A model generated the notes under the pieces. That model made no database searches, was not told the DNA's origin, and was given only the letters and a program-made list of their open reading frames with translations. Below are positions 7,544 through 15,419 of a stretch of DNA of 36,559 nt, in pieces (positions within the stretch are counted from its first letter, which is position 1; every line of letters starts with the position of its first letter). The stretch spans positions 1-36,559 of the forward strand of contig LIQL01000046.1 of NCBI GenBank assembly GCA_001418405.1. The letters are read 5' to 3'. This stretch comes from Streptomyces diastatochromogenes (lineage in GTDB: Bacteria; Actinomycetota; Actinomycetes; Streptomycetales; Streptomycetaceae). Both the position numbers and the translations under genes were made by a program.

Positions 7544-9112
7544 ATGCCGACGCCCCCAACGTTGCCGAGATCCAGGCAGCAGTTGATCCTCGCCGTACTC
7601 CTGTTGTCCTCACTTCTGATCTGGCTGGACAACACCATCCTCACCACCGCCTTCGAGACCCTCGCCGATCCGGTCCGCGGACTGGGTGCCAGCCCTGCCC
7701 AGTTGCAGTGGGCCACCGGCTCGTACACCTTGGTCTTCGCCACCCTGATGTTCACCTCCGGCGCCCTGGGCGATCGCTTCGGGCACCGGAACGTGCTCGC
7801 CACCGGGATGGCGGTCTTCGCCGGCGCCTCGGTGTGGGCGGCGTACGCGGGCGACGCGGACCAACTGATCGTTGCTCGGGCCGCGATGGGTATGGGGAGC
7901 GCGCTGATCATGCCCGCGCAGATGGCCATCCTCATGTGGACCTTCAGCGGTCCCGCCCGGGCGACCGCGATCGGCGTCTCCTCGGCGTCCGCCGGTGTCG
8001 GAGTCGCCGCGGGCCCGCTGCTGGCCGGCGTCCTCCTCGGCCACTTCTGGTGGGGCTCGATCTTCCTGGTCAACATCCCGATCGCGGTGCTGTCGCTGGT
8101 CGGAATCGTCACCCTGGTCCCGAACTTCCGCAGTCCCACCCCGCGTCCGCTGGACCTTGCCGGGCTGCTGCTGTCGATCAGCGGGCTCGCCTTCCTGGCC
8201 TACGGGCTGATCCACGCGGGGCAGGTGGCCTCCTGGAACCCGGTGTCGGTCTGGGGCACGATCGCCGTCGGAGTGGTCCTGCTGGCCGTCTTCGTGCTCG
8301 TCGAACTACGCCGCCGGCAGCCCAGCTTCGACCCCCGGCTGCTCGCCCAGCGCATGTTCGGCCTCGGCAACGTGGCGCTCGGGCTGCTGATGCTTGCCAT
8401 GACCGCCGCCAGCTTCTACAGCGCCTTCTACCTACAGGGCGCACGCGGCTTCTCGCCGCTGCAAGCAGGTCTGGCGTTCGCCCCGAGCGCACTCGGGGCG
8501 ATAGTGGGGGCGCCGCTCGGCGTCCGGCTGGCCCGCCACTGGACGCTCCGCGTGGTCACCGCGACGGCACTGACCACGGCGGGGCTGGCAATGGGCTGCA
8601 ACATGCTCTTCGGGCTCCAGACCCCGCTGGCCTTCAACGAGATCGCCTTCACGATCCAGGGCCTGTCGATCGGCATGGTGATCGGTCCGGTGACGGGGGG
8701 ACTCATGAGCGCCCTGCCGTTGGAACGGGCCGGCGCCGGATCGGCCGTCATCAACACCGCGCGACAGGCCGGCAGCCTGTTCGGCATCGCGGTAGGCGGC
8801 ACCATCATGTCGATCACTTACCGGCACGCGATCGAAGGCTCCCTGCACGAGTACGCCGGCCCGGTGCAGGACCAGGCGCGGGTCTCCGCGGAACAGGCCC
8901 GGCACGTTGCCGCCACGATCCACCAGCCCGCCCTGGCGCACGCCGCCGATGACGCGTTCATCCACGCCATGCACGTCAGCGCGGCCTGGGCCATGCTGAT
9001 CGCACTCTCCGGAGCAGTCCTGCTGGCGACCGCCTTACGTACTACCAAAAAGCCCGCTGCGGTGGCCCCGACGTGCGAAAGGTTGCCGGACATGACCGCC
9101 GGTGGGCAGTAG
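7544..9112 (+). CDS. MFS drug/proton antiporter (DHA2, EmrB/QacA type)
   Basis: Fourteen-helix exporter of about 522 residues. Helix 1 has WLDNTILTTAFETL (DHA2 motif D1 position), loop 2-3 carries GALGDRFGHRN (motif A), and helix 5 has the antiporter motif C region around AGVGVAAGPLLAG. A large extracellular loop before the last helix is typical of the QacA group. The ATG at 7544 with AAGG upstream is chosen; an earlier TTG at 7520 overlaps operator O2. Divergent from the marR-like gene, which probably controls it. The substrate is unknown, likely a toxic aromatic or antibiotic that also acts as the MarR ligand. Confidence 0.92.
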   Translation: MPTPPTLPRSRQQLILAVLLLSSLLIWLDNTILTTAFETLADPVRGLGASPAQLQWATGSYTLVFATLMFTSGALGDRFGHRNVLATGMAVFAGASVWAAYAGDADQLIVARAAMGMGSALIMPAQMAILMWTFSGPARATAIGVSSASAGVGVAAGPLLAGVLLGHFWWGSIFLVNIPIAVLSLVGIVTLVPNFRSPTPRPLDLAGLLLSISGLAFLAYGLIHAGQVASWNPVSVWGTIAVGVVLLAVFVLVELRRRQPSFDPRLLAQRMFGLGNVALGLLMLAMTAASFYSAFYLQGARGFSPLQAGLAFAPSALGAIVGAPLGVRLARHWTLRVVTATALTTAGLAMGCNMLFGLQTPLAFNEIAFTIQGLSIGMVIGPVTGGLMSALPLERAGAGSAVINTARQAGSLFGIAVGGTIMSITYRHAIEGSLHEYAGPVQDQARVSAEQARHVAATIHQPALAHAADDAFIHAMHVSAAWAMLIALSGAVLLATALRTTKKPAAVAPTCERLPDMTAGGQ

Positions 9113-9267
9113 GGAGCCCTCGTGGCTGTCGCTGTCGGCATAGTCGAGGGCGCAGCCACACCTGCTGGGTGCCGTCGTCGCGCAGGCGCATCAGCGTTAC
9201 CACCTCACGGCCGGGTCCCACAGGCTGGAGAGTACGACCTCTTCTGCTGCCCGACCGGCGTCGGCGC
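9113..9267. other. Stretch between exporter stop and aminotransferase remnant
   Basis: No gene supported. It may hold the terminator of the exporter and unaligned leftover of the decayed aminotransferase. Confidence 0.4.
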
Positions 9268-9795
9268 CTACCTCCTCCGTGCAGATCCGACGAGCAGCGC
9301 GCGGGAAGACCCGGCGCGGAGCAGGGCCCGCCGCGCCCCGTCGGCGTTCCGGGCGTCGGTGAACCTCAGGCCGCTCATCGCTCCGTTGCCGACGACTTCG
9401 GCGACGCCCGCCGGGAGGGCCGTGGTGATGTTCCCGAGACTGATGCGGATCGCGGCGGCCAGCTTTGCGGCGTGGTCGGTGAAGTGCGGGTCGGTCCAGT
9501 GGTCCAGGGCGGCGGAGCCCGCCACGAAGGCGAGATTGTGGCCGCGGAAGATGCCGCTGTGCTCTCGAAGCTGAAGAAGGTCCCGATGCGTCCACAGCCC
9601 GCCTGGATGTCGTCCACGATCACCAACGTGGCGGCCGCGTAGGCGAGTTCGCGAATGCGGGCGAGCCGGGGGCGGGGCGCCGTGTGCAGTCCCCCCTCCC
9701 CCTGGACCGTCTCCAGCAGGATCGCAGCGGGCGGGGCCGCCTGACTGTCCAGGCCCAGAGCGCACTCCAGGGCGGTGACGGGGTCGGTCCCGTCC
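9268..9795 (-). pseudogene. Decayed class-III aminotransferase, EctB-like
   Basis: Two frames together read as the middle of a diaminobutyrate-2-oxoglutarate aminotransferase. The first frame (about 9795-9564) has ILLETVQGEGG, LVIVDDIQAGCGRIG and TFFSFE, the PLP-binding part with the family Asp. At about 9564 the reading jumps to the next frame with EHSGIFRGHNLAF and GSAALDHW. In EctB these blocks are separated by about 35-40 residues containing the PLP lysine (SLSGYG region), so there is a deletion plus frameshift. The N-terminal third is replaced by transposase sequence, and the C-terminus ends early. No intact ectoine genes are seen nearby. Non-functional. Confidence 0.8.
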
Positions 9796-9940
9796 GGGTC
9801 CGCCACCGTATGCCGTCTATCAGCTGCCGCCGCGTCCATACCGGCGGACGGCCCGACTTGATGCCCCGCGGCAACAGCGGCTCAATCGGACCCACTGACC
9901 ATTCCTCAGATCCCCACGTCCCACAGGACATGAACATCAA
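9788..9940 (-). mobile_element. N-terminal fragment of an IS5-family-like transposase
   Basis: About 50 residues are visible, including SEEWSVGPIEPLLPRG and SGRPPVWTRRQLIDGIRWR, a block I recognise as the start of streptomycete IS5-type transposases. In those enzymes RWR-x-RTG is followed by PWRDVP; here the reading breaks at about 9790 and becomes aminotransferase sequence. No DDE residues and no terminal repeats are visible, so this is a remnant left after a deletion that joined the insertion element to the aminotransferase gene. Confidence 0.75.
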
Positions 9941-9978
9941 CGATCAAGATCAACTTTCGCGAACAGACCCTGGTCGGC

Positions 9979-10449
9979 CTACGCGGTTGTGGCGATGCCG
10001 CCGTCGACGGGGATCACGGCGCCTGTCAGGTATGCGCCTGCCCGGCTGGCGAGGAACACGGCGACACCCGCCATGTCGTCGTCGCGGCCGATCCGGCGTA
10101 GTGGGGCCGACGCCGCGATCGCCTCGCCGAACTCATCGAGGGTCGCAGCCATCATCGTCGACGGGAACGGCCCCGGCGCCACGGCGTTCACGGTGACGTG
10201 CTGCGGTCCCAGTTCCTTGGCGAGCACTCTGGTGAGTTGATGCAGTGCGGCCTTGCTGCTGGAGTACGAGTAGTTGGGCCGCTGGGGGATGTGAATGGCG
10301 GCGATGCTGCCGATGTTGATGATCCGCGCGGGATCGTCGGCGGTGCCCGTCTTGCGAAGTGCGGGCAGCAGCGCCTGGACCAGCCAGAACGGCGACTTCA
10401 GGTTGAGGTCGACGACCGTGTCCCAGGCCGCGTCTGGGAATGTCGCCAA
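9979..10449 (-). pseudogene. Short-chain dehydrogenase/reductase lacking its Rossmann half
   Basis: The visible 156 residues match the C-terminal two thirds of an SDR: NIGSIAA with the catalytic Ser, YSYSSSK with Tyr-x-x-x-Lys, NAVAPGPFPS, and the end YLTGAVIPVDGG. The N-terminal roughly 95 residues, with the TGxxxGxG cofactor loop and the NNAG motif, are absent; the frame begins abruptly at the helix usually reading D-W-D-x-V-x-x-x-N. A TTG at 10449 could start translation, but the product could not bind NAD(P) in the usual way. The substrate of the ancestor is unknown. It lies 29 bases beyond the stop of the intact SDR and is probably a deletion relic. Confidence 0.8.
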
Positions 10450-10478
10450 GGATCAGGGATCTCCTTCTGTTCGGCCGG

Positions 10479-11258
10479 CTATTCGGGGAACGGGCCGCGG
10501 ACGGAGACCCCTCCGTCCAAGACGATCTGCTGGCCGGTGACGTAACGTGCCTCGTCCGAGGCCAGGTAGACGGTCGCAGCGGCCATCTCCTCAGGCGTGC
10601 CGTAGCGGCCTGCTGGAATCTCCGGGACCCACTCGCAGGCAGGGTTGGCGTTGTTGACTCCGGTGCTGATCGCTCCACCTGCGACGACGTTCATCCGGAT
10701 GCCGTCGGCCGCGTACTCGGCCGCAACGGTGCGCGCCAGGCTGTAGAGGCCGGCCTTCGCCGCACCGTATCCAGCCTGCTTCGGCGCGGCCATGAATCCG
10801 GTGACCGAACCGATGCTGACGATGTTCCCGCCTGTTCCTTGTTCCAGGAACAGGCGGAGTACGCGCCGTACGGCGCGAGCCACGTAGCGCAGGTTCAGGT
10901 CGTAGACGGTATCCCAGTCCTCGTCGCTCATCTCGTGGAGCTTGACCGCAGGCACGAACGCCACTTGCCCACCGACCACCGTGACCAGGGTGTCCAGACC
11001 GCCGAGTCGTTCCGCCGCGCCGTCGATCAGGTCGTCGAGCTGTTCACGCGAGCGGACATCGCCGCTCGTCGCATGGGCGGTATATCCGGCCGTCCGCAAC
11101 TCGCCTGCCGCCTCGGTTGCCCGTGCGGCATCCACGTCAGCCACTACCACTGCCGCCCCGGCGGCGGCGTACGCACGGACGACGGCGCGACCGATCCCCG
11201 TCCCGCCACCACCAATCACCAGAGCTCTCTTGCCGTCGAGCCTGCTCATCCCGGTCAT
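10479..11258 (-). CDS. Short-chain dehydrogenase/reductase
   Basis: Intact classical SDR of 259 residues. Cofactor loop GGGGTGIG near residue 12; Asp at the end of strand 2 (VVVADVD) suggests NAD(H) preference. The catalytic set is Ser in VSIGSVTG and YGAAK; the end reads YVTGQQIVLDGG. The usual NNAG motif is replaced by VVGG (TLVTVVGGQVAF), an uncommon but known variation. The ATG at 11258 follows GAGGGAGGG and gives a standard N-terminus; an open frame extends back to 11522 without homology. The substrate is unknown. Next upstream on the other strand is an ECF41-like sigma factor; such sigma factors often sit beside an oxidoreductase of this kind, so a link is possible. Confidence 0.9.
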   Translation of the reverse strand: MTGMSRLDGKRALVIGGGGTGIGRAVVRAYAAAGAAVVVADVDAARATEAAGELRTAGYTAHATSGDVRSREQLDDLIDGAAERLGGLDTLVTVVGGQVAFVPAVKLHEMSDEDWDTVYDLNLRYVARAVRRVLRLFLEQGTGGNIVSIGSVTGFMAAPKQAGYGAAKAGLYSLARTVAAEYAADGIRMNVVAGGAISTGVNNANPACEWVPEIPAGRYGTPEEMAAATVYLASDEARYVTGQQIVLDGGVSVRGPFPE

Positions 11259-11736
11259 GGACCCTCCCTCGTCGTCGAGTTGCCCAAGGCTAGTCGCGGC
11301 AACGACCTGAGCAGGAAGGGCCCTCGCTCTCCGTTTCCGCCTCCGCGGGACGCGGCGGCTTTCGACGGGCGGCGGGCTGGGGCTTGCCGCGCGACATCTG
11401 GCTGGTGGGTGTCGCGCGGTGGTGGGCGCGACCGTGGCGGTCGCGGCAGCCCCAGCAAGGCGGCCAACGGCGCTTGCCCTTGGCCGCGGAACGCGCGGTG
11501 GCCCCCGGGCCATCCCCGCCATGAGTCGCGGCGGGCAGTCGGCCCAGCCTCGTCCGCGGCGGCGAGCGCACTGACAGTCTCGAATGCCGGCGAACTGGCG
11601 GCTCTCAGCACACCGGGCAGCCGCCCAGGACCTTCCCCCGGACCGTGTGGTGATGAGTTCCCCGTCACTTCCGTCACATCGGCCGCCTCTGGAGGCTCAT
11701 CAGAGTGAGTCTTGACGATGGAATGGGGAGTGACTG
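11259..11736. other. Divergent intergenic region between SDR and sigma factor
   Basis: About 480 bases. Several open frames cross it on both strands, including a minus-strand one with CWGC and CSGRC cysteine pairs (11290-11571), but none has a ribosome site or family resemblance I trust. It must hold the promoters of both flanking genes. The stretch CGTCACA at 11672-11678 followed by TCATC at 11697 loosely resembles the promoter reported for ECF41 (TGTCACA and CGTC). Confidence 0.45.
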
Positions 11737-12615
11737 GTGAACGAGGACGAATGGCTGGCCGAACGCTTCGAGCGCGAGCGCCCGCGGCTGCGTGCGGTGG
11801 CGTATCGGATGCTGGGTTCGGTGGCGGAGGCCGACGACGCGGTGCAGGATGCCTGGCTTCGGCTGAGCCAGTCCAAGGCGGAACACATTGACAACCTCAG
11901 CGGTTGGCTGACCACCGTCGTCACGCGGGAGTGCCTGCACCAGCTACGGTCCCGACGGCGCCGCCGGGAAGACCCGCTGGTCGAGCACCTGCCCGACCCG
12001 ATCGTCCGGGCGGAAGACCCCGACCCCGAGCAGGAGGCGCTGCTCGCCGACGCGGTGAGCCTGGCGCTGCTGGTCGTACTCGAACGCCTCACCCCGGCCG
12101 AGCGGTTGGCGTTCGTGCTGCACGACATGTTCGACCTGCCCTTCGACGAGATCGCCCAGATCGTCGACCGAACCCCCGCGGCCGCGCGGAAGCTCGCCAG
12201 CCGAGCGCGGCGCCGGGTCGACGGCGCGGAGATCCCCCGGCCCGATCCGGATCTCGCACGCCAGCGGAAGGTGGTCGCCGCGTTCTACGCAGCGGCGCGG
12301 GCCGCCGATCTCGACGCCCTCGTCCAGGTCCTCGACCCCGATGTCGTCGAGCGCACCGAGTTCGGTGCCGCCCGATCGCCACAGGTCGTCCGCGGTGCAG
12401 CGGCGGTAGCCAGGCGGGTCCGTGCGCCCCGCGGTGGCGAACTGCGTCCCGTCCTGGTCAACGGCGCGGTCGGCGCACTGGTCACCCGGAACGGACAGGC
12501 CTACTCCGTCATGGCCTTCACCGTCACCGGCGACAAGATCGTCAGGATCGACGTCATCCGCAACGCCGACCGCGTCCGCAGTCTCACGTCAGGAGTCCTC
12601 GGGCAGCCCGGGTGA
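11737..12615 (+). CDS. sigJ: ECF RNA polymerase sigma factor with SnoaL-like C-terminal domain (SigJ/ECF41 type)
   Basis: Sigma factor of 292 residues. Sigma-2 spans about residues 8-75 (AYRMLGSVAEADDAVQDAWLRL), the linker has HLPDPI as in ECF41 (W/Y-L-P-E-P), and sigma-4 spans about 108-160 (LTPAERLAFVLHDMFDLPFDEIA). Residues 175-290 form a SnoaL-like domain that in this group replaces the anti-sigma factor and tunes activity; the end NADRVRSL corresponds to the conserved NPDKL box. The start is GTG 11737 with GGGGAG upstream. The partner gene type for ECF41 is an oxidoreductase, epimerase or carboxymuconolactone decarboxylase; here an SDR lies divergently and a DGPF protein converges. The gene symbol reflects the family, not a confirmed orthologue. 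Confidence 0.88.
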   Translation: MNEDEWLAERFERERPRLRAVAYRMLGSVAEADDAVQDAWLRLSQSKAEHIDNLSGWLTTVVTRECLHQLRSRRRRREDPLVEHLPDPIVRAEDPDPEQEALLADAVSLALLVVLERLTPAERLAFVLHDMFDLPFDEIAQIVDRTPAAARKLASRARRRVDGAEIPRPDPDLARQRKVVAAFYAAARAADLDALVQVLDPDVVERTEFGAARSPQVVRGAAAVARRVRAPRGGELRPVLVNGAVGALVTRNGQAYSVMAFTVTGDKIVRIDVIRNADRVRSLTSGVLGQPG

Positions 12616-12619
12616 GCGG

Positions 12620-12678
12620 CCTGGCCCGGTGCACCGGGTGCGCCTGGCGTACCGGGCACACCGGGACACCGGGCCAGG
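12620..12678. terminator. Bidirectional hairpin between sigma factor and DGPF gene
   Basis: Perfect 12-base arms CCTGGCCCGGTG and CACCGGGCCAGG at the ends of a 59-base interval that fills the gap between two converging genes. The inner part repeats ACCGGG several times and can fold in alternative ways. Confidence 0.6.
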
Positions 12679-12681
12679 AAC

Positions 12682-13035
12682 TCACCAGTACCTAACGGAC
12701 GGTCGTACTTCGACCGCGCCACCGAGTCGGGCCTGCGGTACGCGGGATGCGATCGCGATCGCGGCGTCCTGATCCTCGGCCTCAACCACCAAAAACCCGC
12801 CCACCGACGTGTTGTCGAACGGGCCCTCGGTGGTGACGGCCGAACCGTCCTGCACGCGGACGGTCGTCGCGTCCTTGGGCAGACCCATCGGCGGCGCACC
12901 GGTCACGTTCTCCATCGTGCCGATCGCCGCCCAGTCGGCGTAGGCCGCCTTCCTGTCCTCCTCCGACACCAACTCCGCCTGCGGAGTGCCAGGCAGCGGA
13001 TACGTGCCCTGGTGGATCACCAACACGAACTGCAT
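12682..13035 (-). CDS. YCII-related (DGPF domain) protein
   Basis: Small cytoplasmic protein of about 117 residues. Family marks are the first strand MQFVLVIHQG, the central TEGPFDNTSVGGFLVVEAED (the DGPF box reads EGPF), and the end VEVRP. The biochemical role of the family is not established; members are often coded beside ECF sigma factors, mainly the ECF42 group. Here the neighbour is an ECF41-like factor and the two converge. Two ATGs are adjacent (13038 and 13035); the second has the better distance from AGGAGG. Start chosen accordingly, one residue uncertain. Confidence 0.88.
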   Translation of the reverse strand: MQFVLVIHQGTYPLPGTPQAELVSEEDRKAAYADWAAIGTMENVTGAPPMGLPKDATTVRVQDGSAVTTEGPFDNTSVGGFLVVEAEDQDAAIAIASRVPQARLGGAVEVRPSVRYW

Positions 13036-13310
13036 CATGTCCTCCTCATCGAGTGCGTCCGTCGCACACACCCATGAGCCCGGGCACCACACCGATGTGA
13101 CCACTCAGGTTGAACTCGTGGAGACCGTCAGGCCGTGACGGTTCTTGACGCTGCTGCACGACGTCGCCATGCCTGGACCGTGATCAGCCGATGCACGCTG
13201 GACACCGGCGTGTGTAGGGGAGGAAAGAGGTGGTTGTCCTCCACGTCGACGTGCACGCACGCCTCAAAGTGCAGCTGGCCCACCGTAGGCGGTACCGCGC
13301 GGGCCGCACG
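13036..13310. other. Intergenic region upstream of the DGPF gene
   Basis: No gene seen. Contains GGTTCTTGACG at 13140-13150, the same 11 bases found in the core of the two MarR operators near 7.5 kb, though the left arm is altered. Confidence 0.35.
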
Positions 13311-13940
13311 TCAACTGGTCCAGAAGTCCCACCAGCGGACCAGGATCAGTATGGCGATGATCCCGATGTGCAGCACCGGCAGGGCCCAAGCGAACTCCGA
13401 GAAGAAGACCTTGACCCAGCCCGGTACAGGAAGCACCCCGTGACGAAAATTGAATGATGTCATGTACCAGAACAGGACGGTTGTGGCGATCCATGCCAGG
13501 CAGCACCAGAGGCAGACCGCGTTGATGCGGTAGAGCGACTCGAATTGGAGCCAGGTGCAGAATCCGATACCGAAGAGGGTGCCTGCGTGGAGGGTGAGCC
13601 AGTACCAACGGCGGAAGCGCCCACCGGCCAACAGGCTCACGCCGACGCAGACGACGATGCCGTAGGCGACAAGTCCGAGCATCGAGTTCGGGAAGCCGAA
13701 GACGGAAGCCTGATCGCTCGCCATGATGTCGCTACAGGAGACGACCGAGTTGATGCTGCAACCAGGGGTGTAGTTCGGGTCGTACAGCAGCTTGATTTTG
13801 TCGAGGGTGATGCCCCATGAAGCGATGAGGCCGGCCCCGCCGCCGAGAACGAGAAGCCAGGCGAATGCGCGGCCAGCTGCGACTCTCCCCTCCGCGGTCC
13901 TCGACGCCGCACGAGGAGAAGAGTCGTTGGTGATTTCCAT
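13311..13940 (-). CDS. Vitamin K epoxide reductase (VKOR) family membrane protein
   Basis: Membrane oxidoreductase of about 209 residues that, in bacteria, passes electrons from disulfide-forming partners to quinone. Visible marks are the luminal loop with Cys-Ser-Ile-Asn-x-x-x-x-Cys (CSINSVVSCSD), the following serine/FGFPNS stretch, and the active CxxC in VCLWCC on a later helix. Four to five transmembrane segments are predicted by eye. The ATG at 13940 with GGAAGAG upstream is chosen; the longer frame to 14024 has an Arg-rich tail without support. No DsbA-like partner is adjacent. Several exported proteins downstream contain paired cysteines and could be clients, but that is only proximity. 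Confidence 0.9.
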   Translation of the reverse strand: MEITNDSSPRAASRTAEGRVAAGRAFAWLLVLGGGAGLIASWGITLDKIKLLYDPNYTPGCSINSVVSCSDIMASDQASVFGFPNSMLGLVAYGIVVCVGVSLLAGGRFRRWYWLTLHAGTLFGIGFCTWLQFESLYRINAVCLWCCLAWIATTVLFWYMTSFNFRHGVLPVPGWVKVFFSEFAWALPVLHIGIIAILILVRWWDFWTS

Positions 13941-14144
13941 GTGCACTCTTCCGGTGTTCGGTCGGGCCGCACTTCGTCGTGCCGACGAGCGCAGGCTTGA
14001 ACGACGCCACTTTCGCGTGGCCACCGAACGTCTCGGTAGTACCGGGGGATCTATGGGGGCATAAACCGAATTTATGACCCAATGAAGGGGTGGTTGATCC
14101 GGCGCAGTGCGCAGACGATGCAGGAGAGGGCAACCACCTCTCCG

Positions 14145-14819
14145 TCAGCCTCGGTCCAGTCCCGGGTAGTAGCCGCGTTGGTACGGCGACAGGCTGGAGG
14201 CGTTCAACTGACCCGCCCCCCGGCAGATGGGGCAGACCTTCGTCGTGCCGCATTCCCTGCATCGGCTTCTCCGGTGGTGCTGGCCGAGCACCCACCCGCG
14301 GCCACCGCATCCGGGACACCAGCCGAGGCCGTCGCACTCGTAGCAGAGGACGTATCCAGGTGTGATGGCCTCCGGCGTTCGCACCGGCTCCGGCTGCTGG
14401 ACCGGCTTCGGCGGATACAGTGCCAGCGCCGGCGTCTGTCCGCGGAACGACACGGCGGGTGTGTTGTCGCTCGTGAGGATGCGGATGGCGTTGCCATCCT
14501 GGTGAGCGACGACCACTCTCCAGAGCACCCCGTCGTCATCCTCCTCTGACTCCGTGACATCCCAACCGGCCGAGCGGAGGAGGAAGGCCGCACGGGAGGC
14601 CGTCTCGGCAGCGGTGGCGGCCGCCGGACGATTGCCTTGGTACACCGTCGCATAGTGGTAGCGCGGCGGCTCGCACCGGTCGGCGACCTTCGGCTCGTCG
14701 AGGGACAGCCGACGGAGGTGGACCCGGACGGTCAAATCGTTGATGAGCGCGACGAGTTGTCTGCGCAGGGACCGGCCCAGCCGGTCCAGTTCGTCGCGCG
14801 CTCTCGAAGTCTCTTCCAT
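14145..14819 (-). CDS. Unknown protein with C-terminal DnaJ-like cysteine clusters
   Basis: Not recognised as a named family. The 224 residues fall into an N-terminal helical part (1-60), a middle alpha/beta part rich in charged residues (about 60-135) that reads like a small domain (AAFLLRSAGWDVT...WRVVVAHQDG), a Pro-rich linker, and a C-terminal region with four Cys-x-x-Cys pairs: CYEC, CPGC, CREC and CPIC, each followed by Gly-rich residues as in the DnaJ zinc-finger repeat. It probably binds two zinc ions; a role in protein or nucleic-acid contact is possible. The ATG at 14819 has GGGGG six bases upstream. It is a single gene, with gaps of about 200 bases on both sides. Confidence 0.75.
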   Translation of the reverse strand: MEETSRARDELDRLGRSLRRQLVALINDLTVRVHLRRLSLDEPKVADRCEPPRYHYATVYQGNRPAAATAAETASRAAFLLRSAGWDVTESEEDDDGVLWRVVVAHQDGNAIRILTSDNTPAVSFRGQTPALALYPPKPVQQPEPVRTPEAITPGYVLCYECDGLGWCPGCGGRGWVLGQHHRRSRCRECGTTKVCPICRGAGQLNASSLSPYQRGYYPGLDRG

Positions 14820-15019
14820 GTCGGCCCCCTGGTCCTGGAACGTATCAGAGGGCCGACTCTCGTGGCCGCGGTCGTCTCCACCGGGCGGCAGTCACCTAAC
14901 CCACCGGTGCTTGAGCGGCGGCCAAGGCCCGATTCGGCCTCGTAGGCGCCCCGCCCGTTCGGTGAGGCGATCGGCCGGCCACAGGGGTGACGACCTGACC
15001 GTGCCGGGCATGGCTGCTT

Positions 15020-15415
15020 TCACTGTTGCTTCGTCGGCGGCGGCTTGATGGGTTTGCTGATCGGTGCGCCGTCCTTGTCGGTCATGAAGTCGCGGTGGAC
15101 CGGCTTCTTGTCCGTCGGCGCGGGGAGGTTCGGGCATGCGACGCCGTCGCCGTCCCGGTCGAGTTCGTTCGGGTCGAGTGCGTCCGCTCGCAGCACCGCT
15201 TGCGCGTCGGCCTGGGCCTTGAACGCGTCGCAGTTGGCCACATGTCCCTTGTGCACATACGGAGCGACGTCGAACCTGTGCTGCGGGGGTTTGTTGTCGC
15301 CGCACGCGGTCAGTGTGATCGCCGCGATCACACTGACCACCGCAACGGAGGTACGACGACCCGGTCGTAGCCGGTGTTCCGGGCCCTGGTGGATGTTGCG
15401 TGACTGGTCTGGCAT
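15020..15415 (-). CDS. Excalibur-domain lipoprotein
   Basis: Lipid-anchored extracellular protein of 131 residues. The signal ends in the lipobox LTAC (Cys38). One excalibur domain follows at about residues 60-96: NCDAF, then ADAQAVL, then the DxDxDG-type loop DRDGDGVAC; the paired cysteines and the Asp loop are the family hallmark and suggest calcium binding. A Lys/Pro-rich tail (KPIKPPPTK) could sit in the cell wall. The ATG at 15415 lies four bases after the stop of the propeller-pilin gene, so it is the third gene of that unit. In this setting it may be a surface partner of the pilin. Confidence 0.88.
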   Translation of the reverse strand: MPDQSRNIHQGPEHRLRPGRRTSVAVVSVIAAITLTACGDNKPPQHRFDVAPYVHKGHVANCDAFKAQADAQAVLRADALDPNELDRDGDGVACPNLPAPTDKKPVHRDFMTDKDGAPISKPIKPPPTKQQ

Positions 15416-15419
15416 GGTC

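Noticed and set aside
11290..11571. Possible small Cys-containing gene upstream of the SDR
   Set aside because: CWGC and CSGRC pairs are suggestive, but there is no ribosome site, no recognisable fold and the frame is Arg/Pro-rich like other shadows.
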